A stretch of DNA of 64,000 nucleotides from an uncultured Bacteroidales bacterium (GTDB lineage: Bacteria; Bacteroidota; Bacteroidia; Bacteroidales; UBA932): contig CAMGFA010000004.1 in NCBI GenBank assembly GCA_946055165.1, positions 1 through 64,000 of the forward strand. The letters run 5' to 3'. The notes below the pieces were generated by a model, which did no database searches, was not told the DNA's origin, and saw only the letters and a program-made list of their open reading frames with translations. Of the stretch, positions 17,984 to 26,053 are shown in pieces; within the stretch, counting starts at the first letter, position 1, and each line of letters begins with the position of its first letter. The position numbers were made by a program, and so were the translations under genes.

Positions 17984-19978
17984 ATGATTTGTACCAGTCT
18001 TCATCACAAGAATCTCGAAGAATTGTTCGAAGCTCTCGACAGCCCTTTGGTCGAGATGGCGGAAATCCGTCTGGACCTCTGTCCTTTGAACAATGAGGAA
18101 ATCGAGGAACTCTTCTCCTCCTGTGAGAAAGCTCTCATTGCATGCTGCCGTGTGGACGGAAATGACATGCAGCTCTGGGAGCAGGCATATTTGAAGATGG
18201 AGACTGCTGTGAAGGCCGGTGCTGCCTATGTGGACCTGGACATTGCCGCCCCTGTTTCCATAAGCCAGAGGGTGCAGAAACTTGCCAAAAACTGCCCGGT
18301 GACCCTCATCCGTTCCTATCACAATTTTGAACTTACTCCCGACGACGACTATCTCCGCAAGGCGGTGCTGCGCTGTTTCCGCTACGGGGCCGATATCGCA
18401 AAACTTGCCTGTATGCCGCAGTGCCCCGAAGATGTTGCCCGCCTTCAGGCTTTCTACCGGGCCGGTTTCGCCGAAAACGCCGATATTGTTCCGTCCAGAC
18501 TCCTGATGTTCTCCATGGGTGAAATGGGCCGCGAATCGAGGATAGAGTGTCTTGCCAACGGCGCTCCTTTCTCCTTTGCCTATCTGGACCAGCCTTGTGC
18601 TGCAGGCCAGTGGCAGCTGGACGATATGCATAAAAGGCTGTACGGAGATTGGCATGGGGTTTTCCGCAATGATTTTCAGGCTCCCTGCTCCAAAAGCTTT
18701 GCCCAGAGGGCAATAGTGGCTGCGGCACTTGCCGGCGGCACTTCCCGTCTGGAGCATTACAGCGAGTGCGAAGACAACAAGGCCGCAATAGGCTTTGCAA
18801 AGAGCATAGGGGCCAGAGTGCGTCACGGCAAAGGCAGGCTCATAATTGAAGGCATAGGGGCCGATTCATCCACAAAACTGGAAAAGCCTTGCGTGAACGT
18901 GCACGAATCGGGCCTTATGGCAAGGCTCGCCCTGCCTCTGCTCTCGGTACTGGGCAGCGATGAAAGGCAGATTAAGGGCGAAGGCACCCTGCTGCAGAGG
19001 CCATTGAGCAATGCCGAGGAAATAATGGCCGCTTTCGGAATTCTGCTCAAAAACGAAGATACTCAGCATAAGAAGGGCATATACGTGCCATTGAGCATAA
19101 AGGGGAAGTTCTACCCGGGTATTGCCAATATTCCGGGACAGGGCGGCTCGCAGCTCATCTCCGGCCTTCTTGCAGCCCTGCCTTTATGCGACAGGGAGTC
19201 CAAGCTCTATGTAAGTGAGCCCAAGAGCATACCTTATATGTTTATGACACAGGACGTTCTGCGGCACTTTGGGGCCAAGATCGATTGTGAGCTCGAGGGC
19301 GATGCCCAGATGCTCGAACTCCAGGACTGGACTTACTGCACGGGAATCAATTTCAGAATAAGACCCAACGGAGGCTACAAGGCTGCCGATATTGTGCTCG
19401 AAGGGGACTGGAGCGCTGCTGCCAATTTCCTTGTTTGCGGGGCCCTTTTCGGAGCTGCCGAAGTGCAGGGCCTTGACTGCAGGTCCGTACAGGCCGATAT
19501 CTCCATCCTCGACATTCTTTCCGATGCCGGAGCCTGCGTGGCTTATGACGAGAATTGCGTGAGTGTGCGCCGCGCCCCGTTGCAGAGCCTGAATTTCGAC
19601 CTCTCCCACGCTCCCGATATTTTCCCGATAGCCAGCATTTTTGCTGCATTCTGTCCGGGCGAGAGCCGCTTTGCCGGTGTGAGCCGTCTGCACAACAAGG
19701 AAAGCAACAGGGCCGATGCCATTGTGCAGATTCTTACCCAAATGGGCGTGGAAGCGTCCATTCAGGGCAACGATCTGGTAATAAAGGGGGAAAGTCTCAG
19801 CTCCAGAATGCTCAACGGTCATCTGCTCAAAGGAGGAAAGTATTCGTCCCGCCACGACCATCGTCTGGTGATGGCCCTTAAAGTGGCGTCCTATGCTGCC
19901 GACAGCGAGATTGAAATAGACGACTGCGCCTGTGTGGGCAAGTCCTTCCCGGGCTTTTTCGAGCAGATGGACAATTAG
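17984..19978 (+). CDS. Fused 3-dehydroquinate dehydratase / EPSP synthase (AroD-AroA)
   Basis: 664 residues in one frame. Residues 1-215 are a type I dehydroquinase: EIRLDLCP, LIRSYHNFELTP (catalytic His), DIAKLACMP (Schiff-base Lys) and FSMGEMGRESRI. From about 225 to the end is EPSP synthase: CSKSFAQRAIVAAAL (phosphate/PEP-binding start), NVHESGLMARL, GQGGSQLISGLLAALP, EGDWSAAANF and HNKESNRADAI. So it does shikimate steps 3 and 6. These are normally separate genes in bacteria; no shikimate dehydrogenase or kinase is present here. Its TAG overlaps the convergent aroB stop by three bases. Both halves retain their active-site residues. Confidence 0.92.
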   Translation: MICTSLHHKNLEELFEALDSPLVEMAEIRLDLCPLNNEEIEELFSSCEKALIACCRVDGNDMQLWEQAYLKMETAVKAGAAYVDLDIAAPVSISQRVQKLAKNCPVTLIRSYHNFELTPDDDYLRKAVLRCFRYGADIAKLACMPQCPEDVARLQAFYRAGFAENADIVPSRLLMFSMGEMGRESRIECLANGAPFSFAYLDQPCAAGQWQLDDMHKRLYGDWHGVFRNDFQAPCSKSFAQRAIVAAALAGGTSRLEHYSECEDNKAAIGFAKSIGARVRHGKGRLIIEGIGADSSTKLEKPCVNVHESGLMARLALPLLSVLGSDERQIKGEGTLLQRPLSNAEEIMAAFGILLKNEDTQHKKGIYVPLSIKGKFYPGIANIPGQGGSQLISGLLAALPLCDRESKLYVSEPKSIPYMFMTQDVLRHFGAKIDCELEGDAQMLELQDWTYCTGINFRIRPNGGYKAADIVLEGDWSAAANFLVCGALFGAAEVQGLDCRSVQADISILDILSDAGACVAYDENCVSVRRAPLQSLNFDLSHAPDIFPIASIFAAFCPGESRFAGVSRLHNKESNRADAIVQILTQMGVEASIQGNDLVIKGESLSSRMLNGHLLKGGKYSSRHDHRLVMALKVASYAADSEIEIDDCACVGKSFPGFFEQMDN

Positions 19979-20913
19979 ATTTCCATTTCACATACGGCAG
20001 GATTGCCGATTTCTGTAAGAAACACAATCCTCAGTTTTCCGCTGCTGCGTTTTTTGTCCTGTTTAAAGGCGGGGCGCAGTTCCTCAAGAGCGCAAGGTAA
20101 ATCTGTATCCAGCCTGCAGGCGCGGAAGTCCTTTTCCAGGCGGTCTGCCAGTGCCTGATTGCACAGGCCTTGCCGGGCAGCCAGTTTGTGTATCTGGACG
20201 ATTCCTATTCCCACCGCCTGCCCGTGGCTCATTTCCACTCCCTTGCAGGAAGCCCACCATTCAATGGCGTGGCCAAGGGTGTGGCCCAGATTGAGCAGAA
20301 TCCTCGGCCCTTTTTCCCGAGGGTCCATATCCACTATCTGCATCTTGAGCCTTCCGGCCATCTGCCCGAGCTCGAAAAGCTCTTTTATTCCGGCTTTCCT
20401 TGTGGAAATCTTTTGAACTGCTTTTCTATAGAGCTCAGGCTCAAAAAGCAGAAAGGTTTTCAGCATTTCCACAATGCCGTTTTTGATTTCTTTTTCCGGA
20501 AGTGTATTCAGAGGCTCCTGAAAGAAATGTATGTGGTCTGGTATCCTGAAGCAGCCCAGACTGTTCTTGATTCCGTTGAAATTCACACCGTTTTTTCCGC
20601 CGATAGAAGCATCGACCTGGGCCAGCAGGGTGGTGGGAACAACTTCAAAACCTATCCCCCGCTTGAAAATGGAGGCTGCAAAACCGCAGATATCGCTGCA
20701 TATACCGCCGCCTACACAAAGCAGGCAGCTGTCCCTGTCTGCTCCGGCCTGCTGCAGATGGCTGCAGATCGTCTCAACTGTGGCCAGACTTTTGTCCTGC
20801 TCGGAAATGTCCAGGGCAAGGCTGCCGAGAATGTTGGCATTGTCCAGCCCTTTTGCATAGCTTTCTGCAAATTGTCCGACTTTGCGGTCGTAAACGAGAA
20901 AATAGGATTTCAT
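19975..20913 (-). CDS. aroB: 3-dehydroquinate synthase
   Basis: 312 residues from ATG at 20913 (MKSYFLVYDRKVG); the longer ORF start would overlap the EnvC-like gene by about 100 bases. Somewhat short for the family (about 350). NAD-binding and active-site motifs: CVGGGICSDICGFAAS, VPTTLLAQVDASIGGKNGVN and LNLGHTLGHAIEWW (zinc His residues). It makes 3-dehydroquinate from DAHP. It follows the EnvC-like gene by 10 bases on the minus strand and meets aroDA tail to tail. Confidence 0.93.
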   Translation of the reverse strand: MKSYFLVYDRKVGQFAESYAKGLDNANILGSLALDISEQDKSLATVETICSHLQQAGADRDSCLLCVGGGICSDICGFAASIFKRGIGFEVVPTTLLAQVDASIGGKNGVNFNGIKNSLGCFRIPDHIHFFQEPLNTLPEKEIKNGIVEMLKTFLLFEPELYRKAVQKISTRKAGIKELFELGQMAGRLKMQIVDMDPREKGPRILLNLGHTLGHAIEWWASCKGVEMSHGQAVGIGIVQIHKLAARQGLCNQALADRLEKDFRACRLDTDLPCALEELRPAFKQDKKRSSGKLRIVFLTEIGNPAVCEMEI

Positions 20914-20923
20914 ATTGCGGATA

Positions 20924-22087
20924 TTAATGTTCAAGCCAAGGAAGAGGGTCCTGGGATGAGGTGCCTTTCCAAAGCTGGAAATGAAGCTGGGTTTCACCTG
21001 CAATGGTATCGACCGTGCCCAGAACATCCCCGGCCCATACCTTGTCTCCGCTCTTTACGTTCACATTCTTGAGCTTGCAGTAGAAGGTGAAGTATTCGCC
21101 GTGCTGAAGAAGCACGCACTGGTTGTACCCTGGCATCACAACAATCTGGCTCACAACACCTTCAAAGACAGAATGGACCTTTGCATCGGCTGCGGTGGAA
21201 ATGTTTATTCCGTTGTTGAAAGGCAGGTCCACATTTTTGTACACAGGATGCTTGTGCTTTCCGTAGAAGCCCACCACGGTGCCATCCACAGGCATAGGCA
21301 GTTTGCCTTTGCCCGCCAGGAACTCTTTGCTTAGAGCCTTTTCGTATTCGCTTGGAGTCTTGCTCTTGCGCTTTGCTTCCTGGGCCGCAATGATTTCTGC
21401 AATCTTTTTGTTCAGCTGTTCTATCTGCTTTTTCTTGTTCTTTATTTCTGCCTGATACTTTTTCTTGTTGTTTTTCAGGTCCTTAACAATCTGCTGCTCC
21501 TTACTTTCGGCTTTGTTGAGCGATTGCAGTTCAGCTTTGTGGCGCTTGAATACAAGGGACGATTGGGTTTTGAGGCTGTCCAGCGAGGCTTGCCTCTGTT
21601 CCAGTTCGAGTTTTGTGCGGCTAATGCTTTCCGCTTCTGCCCTCAGATTGTCCGATGCGCTGCGCAGGTAGTCGAAGCGGCGCACTATCTGGCTCAGGCT
21701 TTTGCCGGAGAGGATGTAAAGGAAGCGGAAACGGACATCTCTGCTTATGTATGCACTTTTGACCAGACTCTCGTAGTAGGCCAGGCTGTTGTCCAGTTTT
21801 TCCTGGGTTTCGGCCAGTTCCTTGCGGGTGCTGCGGATTTGCGAGTCTATGCTTTTGAGTTCTTTTTCGGACTGGGACACCAACTGTTTGGTGCTTCCGA
21901 TCTTGCTGCGGACAAGAGCAAGGCGTGCTGCTGCATCGGCACTTTTGCTGTCGTTGGCCTTGATTTGGGCATCGATGGCTTCAATTTCCTTCTGCAGGCG
22001 TTCGATTTCTTTGCGCTGCTGGTTTTGCCCCATACACAGAGGCAGGGACAGCACTAGAGCAAGGCAGATTGCAGCAAAACGTTTCAT
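20924..22087 (-). CDS. EnvC-like murein hydrolase activator (degenerate LytM/M23)
   Basis: 387 residues from MKRFAAICLALVLSLPLCMG (signal peptide); the ORF track start at 22411 lies inside the TPR gene. Residues 22-260 are a long coiled coil (KEIERLQKEIEAIDAQ and later KKYQAEIKNKKKQIEQLNKK). The C-terminal 120 residues are a LytM/M23 fold, but the zinc site is broken: LPFNNGINIST stands where active enzymes have HxGxD; only the distal LHFQLW is left. That is the EnvC pattern: an activator of amidases rather than a peptidase. It overlaps the TPR gene by 4 bases. Confidence 0.88.
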   Translation of the reverse strand: MKRFAAICLALVLSLPLCMGQNQQRKEIERLQKEIEAIDAQIKANDSKSADAAARLALVRSKIGSTKQLVSQSEKELKSIDSQIRSTRKELAETQEKLDNSLAYYESLVKSAYISRDVRFRFLYILSGKSLSQIVRRFDYLRSASDNLRAEAESISRTKLELEQRQASLDSLKTQSSLVFKRHKAELQSLNKAESKEQQIVKDLKNNKKKYQAEIKNKKKQIEQLNKKIAEIIAAQEAKRKSKTPSEYEKALSKEFLAGKGKLPMPVDGTVVGFYGKHKHPVYKNVDLPFNNGINISTAADAKVHSVFEGVVSQIVVMPGYNQCVLLQHGEYFTFYCKLKNVNVKSGDKVWAGDVLGTVDTIAGETQLHFQLWKGTSSQDPLPWLEH

Positions 22088-23463
22088 TGTTTTATTTTGT
22101 TCTCGTAGAGTTGCATATAATAGGCCGCGAGGTCCTTTTCCCCGAGGGCCTGCAGGGTTATGGCATAGTGATACAGGCATTCGGCGTGGTCTTTTCCGCC
22201 GTGAACCATACATTTCTTGAAGTAGTTGCGGGCCTGCTCGTATTTGCCCAAGTTGTACAGAATGCAGCCGTAGGTATCCAGGAACGATGCGTTGTCGGGT
22301 TCCAGTTCCACCGCTTTGCGGCTCATTTTCTCCGCTTTCCGAATTTTTACCCCGTCCTGAAAGAGAACATAGGCGTAGTTGTTGAGGGTGGTGGCATCGT
22401 CCGGCTGGCATTTGATTGCCCGGTCAAAGCATTTGTAGGCTTCTTTCTTTCGTCCCGCATCGTGCAGGATGCTGGCTTTGGTGGAATACAGGTTGCAGCG
22501 TATCTGCTTGTCGGAGAAGCGTTTGAGCGCTCTGTCGCAGATTTCCGAGGCTGACTGGACATCGTTTTTGTAAAGGAAGAGAAGTGTATAGACCGGGCTG
22601 ATGTTCTCGGGACAGGCTTTTTCGTAGATACGGTAGATTTCTGCAGCTTTTTCCGTATCTCCAGCTTGGTAGTACCATATTCCGGCCAGATTCAGGGATG
22701 ATGAATCGGCAGGATGGGTATCCACCACAGCATCGACCATATCGCAGAGCTGCTTGAAATAGATCTGCCTTTCCTGGGCAGTGGTACTGAAGACTATACG
22801 GCCCACATAATCACTTTTTTTGGATGGATCTATATAAGGCTGCCTGATGAATTTGTCTATGTTTACGAAATAGGCTGCCATATTGCCGCTCATCCTGTTG
22901 CATTCGGCAAGGCCGAGAATGGCCGGGGTGTAGTCTTCGTCCAAAGCCAGAGCCTGCTCGTAGTAAACCCTTGCGAGAGAGTCGCTGTCTTCCCTGTAGA
23001 GTTTGTTGTCTGCCAGGTTGGTGAGCATATAAGGTGTGCGGTAGAGCTTCGGAAAACGTTCCATCATAACCGCGCATAGGGAATCGGTCTTGTCTATTGC
23101 GTTGGGAAGGATGTTGTAGCAAGCGAGCACGGCCTCGTAGTAGAAGTGGTTGCCGGGGTCCAGGGCAAGGGCAGTGTCGAAGCTCTGGAGAGCGGCCTCA
23201 AAATGGCCTTGACGCTGCTGGGCCTGGCCGAGATAGAACCAGAGGGCATCGTCTTCGGGGTAGAGCTCGGTAAGGCGGTAGAGAGAATCGGAAGCCGTAA
23301 GATACTGGTCGCGGCTGAGCATCAGGGAAATCTCGCCTATGTCGTAGGGCAGGGCTTCGGTATGGCTCACGTGCCAGTCGCCGGGGTCGATGCTGTTCTG
23401 CGCGGAACAAAGGACTCCGAGACTCAAAAAAAGGCACACTGCAATACTTGTCTGTAACTTCAT
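22084..23463 (-). CDS. Tetratricopeptide repeat protein
   Basis: 459 residues with signal peptide (MKLQTSIAVCLFLSLGVLCSAQ). Multiple TPR units, e.g. ALWFYLGQAQQRQGHFEAAL, NHFYYEAVLACYNI, and a C-terminal set with TTLNNYAYVLFQDG and NASFLDTYGCILYNLGKYEQ. Such periplasmic TPR proteins occur beside EnvC-like genes in Bacteroidales; the overlap of 4 bases with the EnvC-like gene suggests a joint envelope role (inference). No catalytic motif. Confidence 0.85.
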   Translation of the reverse strand: MKLQTSIAVCLFLSLGVLCSAQNSIDPGDWHVSHTEALPYDIGEISLMLSRDQYLTASDSLYRLTELYPEDDALWFYLGQAQQRQGHFEAALQSFDTALALDPGNHFYYEAVLACYNILPNAIDKTDSLCAVMMERFPKLYRTPYMLTNLADNKLYREDSDSLARVYYEQALALDEDYTPAILGLAECNRMSGNMAAYFVNIDKFIRQPYIDPSKKSDYVGRIVFSTTAQERQIYFKQLCDMVDAVVDTHPADSSSLNLAGIWYYQAGDTEKAAEIYRIYEKACPENISPVYTLLFLYKNDVQSASEICDRALKRFSDKQIRCNLYSTKASILHDAGRKKEAYKCFDRAIKCQPDDATTLNNYAYVLFQDGVKIRKAEKMSRKAVELEPDNASFLDTYGCILYNLGKYEQARNYFKKCMVHGGKDHAECLYHYAITLQALGEKDLAAYYMQLYENKIKQ

Positions 23464-23483
23464 AAGTTACAAATATAGTAAAT

Positions 23484-23642
23484 TTATTGTTTCCGGGATG
23501 CGCAGAAACTTTTGAAGGAGCAGGAACTGCAGCCGGAGGCTTCACATTTTTTTCTGCGGCGGGAGAGTCTGATGCTGAAAACCAGCGCCACCACAAAAAG
23601 CAGTGCCACTATTGCGAGGATTATTATGCTTATCGAATTCAT
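23484..23642 (-). CDS. FeoB-associated Cys-rich membrane protein
   Basis: 52 residues from MNSISIIILA; the ORF track's longer start overlaps FeoB. One transmembrane helix (IIILAIVALLFVVALVFSI), a basic stop (RLSRRRKK) and a Cys-rich tail CEASGCSSCSFKSFC. This matches the small FeoB_associated family (PF12669) that follows feoB in many anaerobes; the cysteines may handle ferrous iron. Its ATG comes one base after the feoB stop. Confidence 0.85.
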   Translation of the reverse strand: MNSISIIILAIVALLFVVALVFSIRLSRRRKKCEASGCSSCSFKSFCASRKQ

Positions 23643-23643
23643 C

Positions 23644-25998
23644 TTATAGAAAGAGTCCTGCAATGAGATACGATGCGTAGGCCACAATCCATGCAAGAAC
23701 ACATTGGAAGATTACGCAGAGCAAGGCCCAGCGGCGTCCGAGTTCGGCCCTGATGGCGCTCACCGCTGCAACGCAAGGCGTGTAGAGCAGGCAGAATACC
23801 AGCATCGGCACGGCCATAAGAGGGGTCATTGACGATGCCAGGCCCAAAACTTCCACGCTTGAAACCACGCTTTCCTTTGCGAGGAAGCCGCTTATCAGCG
23901 CTGTCACCACCCTCCAGTCGTCCAGCCCGAGGGGCTTGAAGACTGGCGCAACGATTCCCGCAACCCGGGCCAGAATGCTTCTGGAGTTGTCGCTCACCAG
24001 ATTGAGGGAAAAGTCGAAGTTCTGCAGGAACCAGATAACAATCGTAGCTACGAAAATCACGGTAAAGGCTTTCTGCACAAAGTCTTTGGTCTTGTCCCAG
24101 AGCAGATGGCCCACATTTGCGGGGTGGGGCAGGCGGTAAACCGGAAGCTCCATCATAAAAGGTGCCGCCTGGGAATCGGGCCTGAGCACTTTGTTGGCCA
24201 GAGCTACGAGAATGGCAATCACTATACCCAGCAGGTAAAGGCCTATGGTTACGAGAGCCGCGTGTTCAGGGAAAAAGGCCGTGGCAAAGAAGCCGTAGAT
24301 TGCAATCTTGGCCGAGCAGCTCATGAAGGGGATGAGCACGATGGTGCGCTTGCGGTCGTGTACCGAAGGCAGTGTCCTCGAAGCCATTACTGCCGGCACG
24401 GAGCAGCCGAAGCCAATGAGCATCGGAACAATGCTTCGCCCGCTGAGACCTATTTTTCGGAGCAGGCTGTCCGATACGTAGGCGATTCTGGCCATATAGC
24501 CGCTGTCTTCAAGCAATGAAAGGAAAAAGAACAGGACTATTATTATCGGCACGAAACTCAGCACGCCTCCCACTCCTGCAATAATGCCGTCGCATACCAG
24601 GGAAATTACTGCCGGGCTCACATTCCAGGCGGTGAACAGCTCCCTGAGGAAGAGGCCCAGCGAATCGACACCGCGGGCAAGCAAATCCTGAAGGGAGCTG
24701 CCTATCAGTCCGAAAGTGAGCCAGAACACCAGTGCCATTATGAGTATGAAGGCCGGAATGGCCGTCCATTTTCCTGTCAGAACCTTGTCTATTTTGTCGG
24801 ATCTGAGCCTTTCCTTGCTTTTGCGGGGTTTCACAACGGCCTCGGCACACACGGATTTGATGAAGGTGTAGCGCATTTCCGCCATCGCAGCTTGCCTGTC
24901 CAAGCCTCTTTCCTTTTCCATATTGGAGATTATGCTCTCCACCATATCCTGTTCGGCTTCGCTCAGGCGGAGAGTGGCCATTATGGCCGAGTCCCCTTCC
25001 ACGAGGGCGCTGGCGGCAAAACGCAGTGGGAGGCCGCATTGTTTGCAATGGTCTTCAATGAGAGCCATTATGGAATGCAGGCAGCGGTGCACTGCTCCTC
25101 CGTGGTCGTTTTCGTCGCAGAAGTCCTGCCGTGCAGGTTTTTCCTGGTACATCGCGATGTGCATCGCGTGGTCCACGAGTTCGTCGATGGCCTCGCCTTT
25201 CGCAGCGCTTATCGGCACCACAGGAATGCCCAACTCCCTTTCGAGAGTGTTGATATGGATGGCTCCTCCGTTGCCCCTCAGTTCGTCCATCATATTGATT
25301 GCAAGCACAATGGGAATATCCAGTTCCATCAGCTGCATTGTGAGGTAGAGATGCCTTTCGATATTGCCGGCATCCACTATGTTTATGAGAGCTTTGGGAT
25401 GTTCGTAGAGAATGAAATTTCGGGACACTATCTCCTCCTGGCTGTAGGTGGAAAGGGAGTATATTCCCGGAAGGTCGGTGACTTTTGTGTTGGCTTTGTG
25501 CCTTATGCTTCCGCTTTTCTGTTCCACGGTGACTCCCGGGAAATTGCCCACGTGCTGATTGGCTCCCGTGAGCTGGTTGAAAAGGGTGGTTTTGCCGCAG
25601 TTCTGCTGACCCACCAGTGCAAAGCTGAGTTCTTCGCCTTTGGGCAGGGGATGGGCGTGGTCCTTGGAGTGGTATTTGCCCGATTCGCCATAACCCGGGT
25701 GGGCATTGTGCTCGTGCAGGGAGCTGCTATACGCTTTTTCGAGTCCTTTTCCGTTTTCCTCTATCCGCTCTTGCCCCAAGGTTTCCACTTCTATCTTTTC
25801 CGCCTCGTCCTCGCGCAGGCTTATGTTGAAATCCATAATGGAGAGTTCCAGAGGCCCTCCCATCGGAGCACGTCCTATTATGCTCACCACTGCTCCAGGG
25901 ATGAGACCCATCCCGAGCAAATGTTTTCTCAGGCTTCCTTCACCTCCAACCGTAAGCACTTTGGCGCTTCGGCCGATCTCAAGTTCATTTAGCTTCAT
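23644..25998 (-). CDS. feoB: Ferrous iron transporter, FeoA-FeoB fusion
   Basis: 784 residues from MKLNELEIGRS. Residues 1-75 are a FeoA SH3-like domain; 85-115 a His-rich linker (HEHNAHPGYG, HSKDHAHP); then the FeoB G domain with LVGQQNCGKTTLFNQ (G1), DLPGIYSLS (G3) and NMMDE (G4); then the two Gate repeats and about ten membrane helices to the C terminus. It imports Fe2+ across the inner membrane. The FeoA-FeoB fusion is usual in Bacteroidales. A -7 box TATCTTTG lies only 8 bases before the ATG (minus, 26007-26014). Confidence 0.95.
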   Translation of the reverse strand: MKLNELEIGRSAKVLTVGGEGSLRKHLLGMGLIPGAVVSIIGRAPMGGPLELSIMDFNISLREDEAEKIEVETLGQERIEENGKGLEKAYSSSLHEHNAHPGYGESGKYHSKDHAHPLPKGEELSFALVGQQNCGKTTLFNQLTGANQHVGNFPGVTVEQKSGSIRHKANTKVTDLPGIYSLSTYSQEEIVSRNFILYEHPKALINIVDAGNIERHLYLTMQLMELDIPIVLAINMMDELRGNGGAIHINTLERELGIPVVPISAAKGEAIDELVDHAMHIAMYQEKPARQDFCDENDHGGAVHRCLHSIMALIEDHCKQCGLPLRFAASALVEGDSAIMATLRLSEAEQDMVESIISNMEKERGLDRQAAMAEMRYTFIKSVCAEAVVKPRKSKERLRSDKIDKVLTGKWTAIPAFILIMALVFWLTFGLIGSSLQDLLARGVDSLGLFLRELFTAWNVSPAVISLVCDGIIAGVGGVLSFVPIIIVLFFFLSLLEDSGYMARIAYVSDSLLRKIGLSGRSIVPMLIGFGCSVPAVMASRTLPSVHDRKRTIVLIPFMSCSAKIAIYGFFATAFFPEHAALVTIGLYLLGIVIAILVALANKVLRPDSQAAPFMMELPVYRLPHPANVGHLLWDKTKDFVQKAFTVIFVATIVIWFLQNFDFSLNLVSDNSRSILARVAGIVAPVFKPLGLDDWRVVTALISGFLAKESVVSSVEVLGLASSMTPLMAVPMLVFCLLYTPCVAAVSAIRAELGRRWALLCVIFQCVLAWIVAYASYLIAGLFL

Positions 25999-26006
25999 AA
26001 CAGCAG

Positions 26007-26014
26007 CAAAGATA
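26007..26014 (-). promoter_or_regulatory. Candidate -7 box of feoAB
   Basis: Minus-strand TATCTTTG fits TAnnTTTG and ends 8 bases before the feoAB ATG, implying a very short leader. No TTG at the -33 spacing. No Fur-like palindrome was recognised in the 55-base gap. Confidence 0.4.
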
Positions 26015-26053
26015 CTCAATATCCCTCAGCATTGGACTCATTACTTGTTGGTA

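Noticed and set aside
17864-18826. 321-codon N-terminal extension of MiaB in the ORF track
   Set aside because: It is antisense to aroDA with no homology; MiaB families start at the MKEVYIETYGCQMN segment.
20914-21027. Longer N terminus for AroB
   Set aside because: Would overlap the EnvC-like gene by about 100 bases; the family's own start matches MKSYFLVYDRK.
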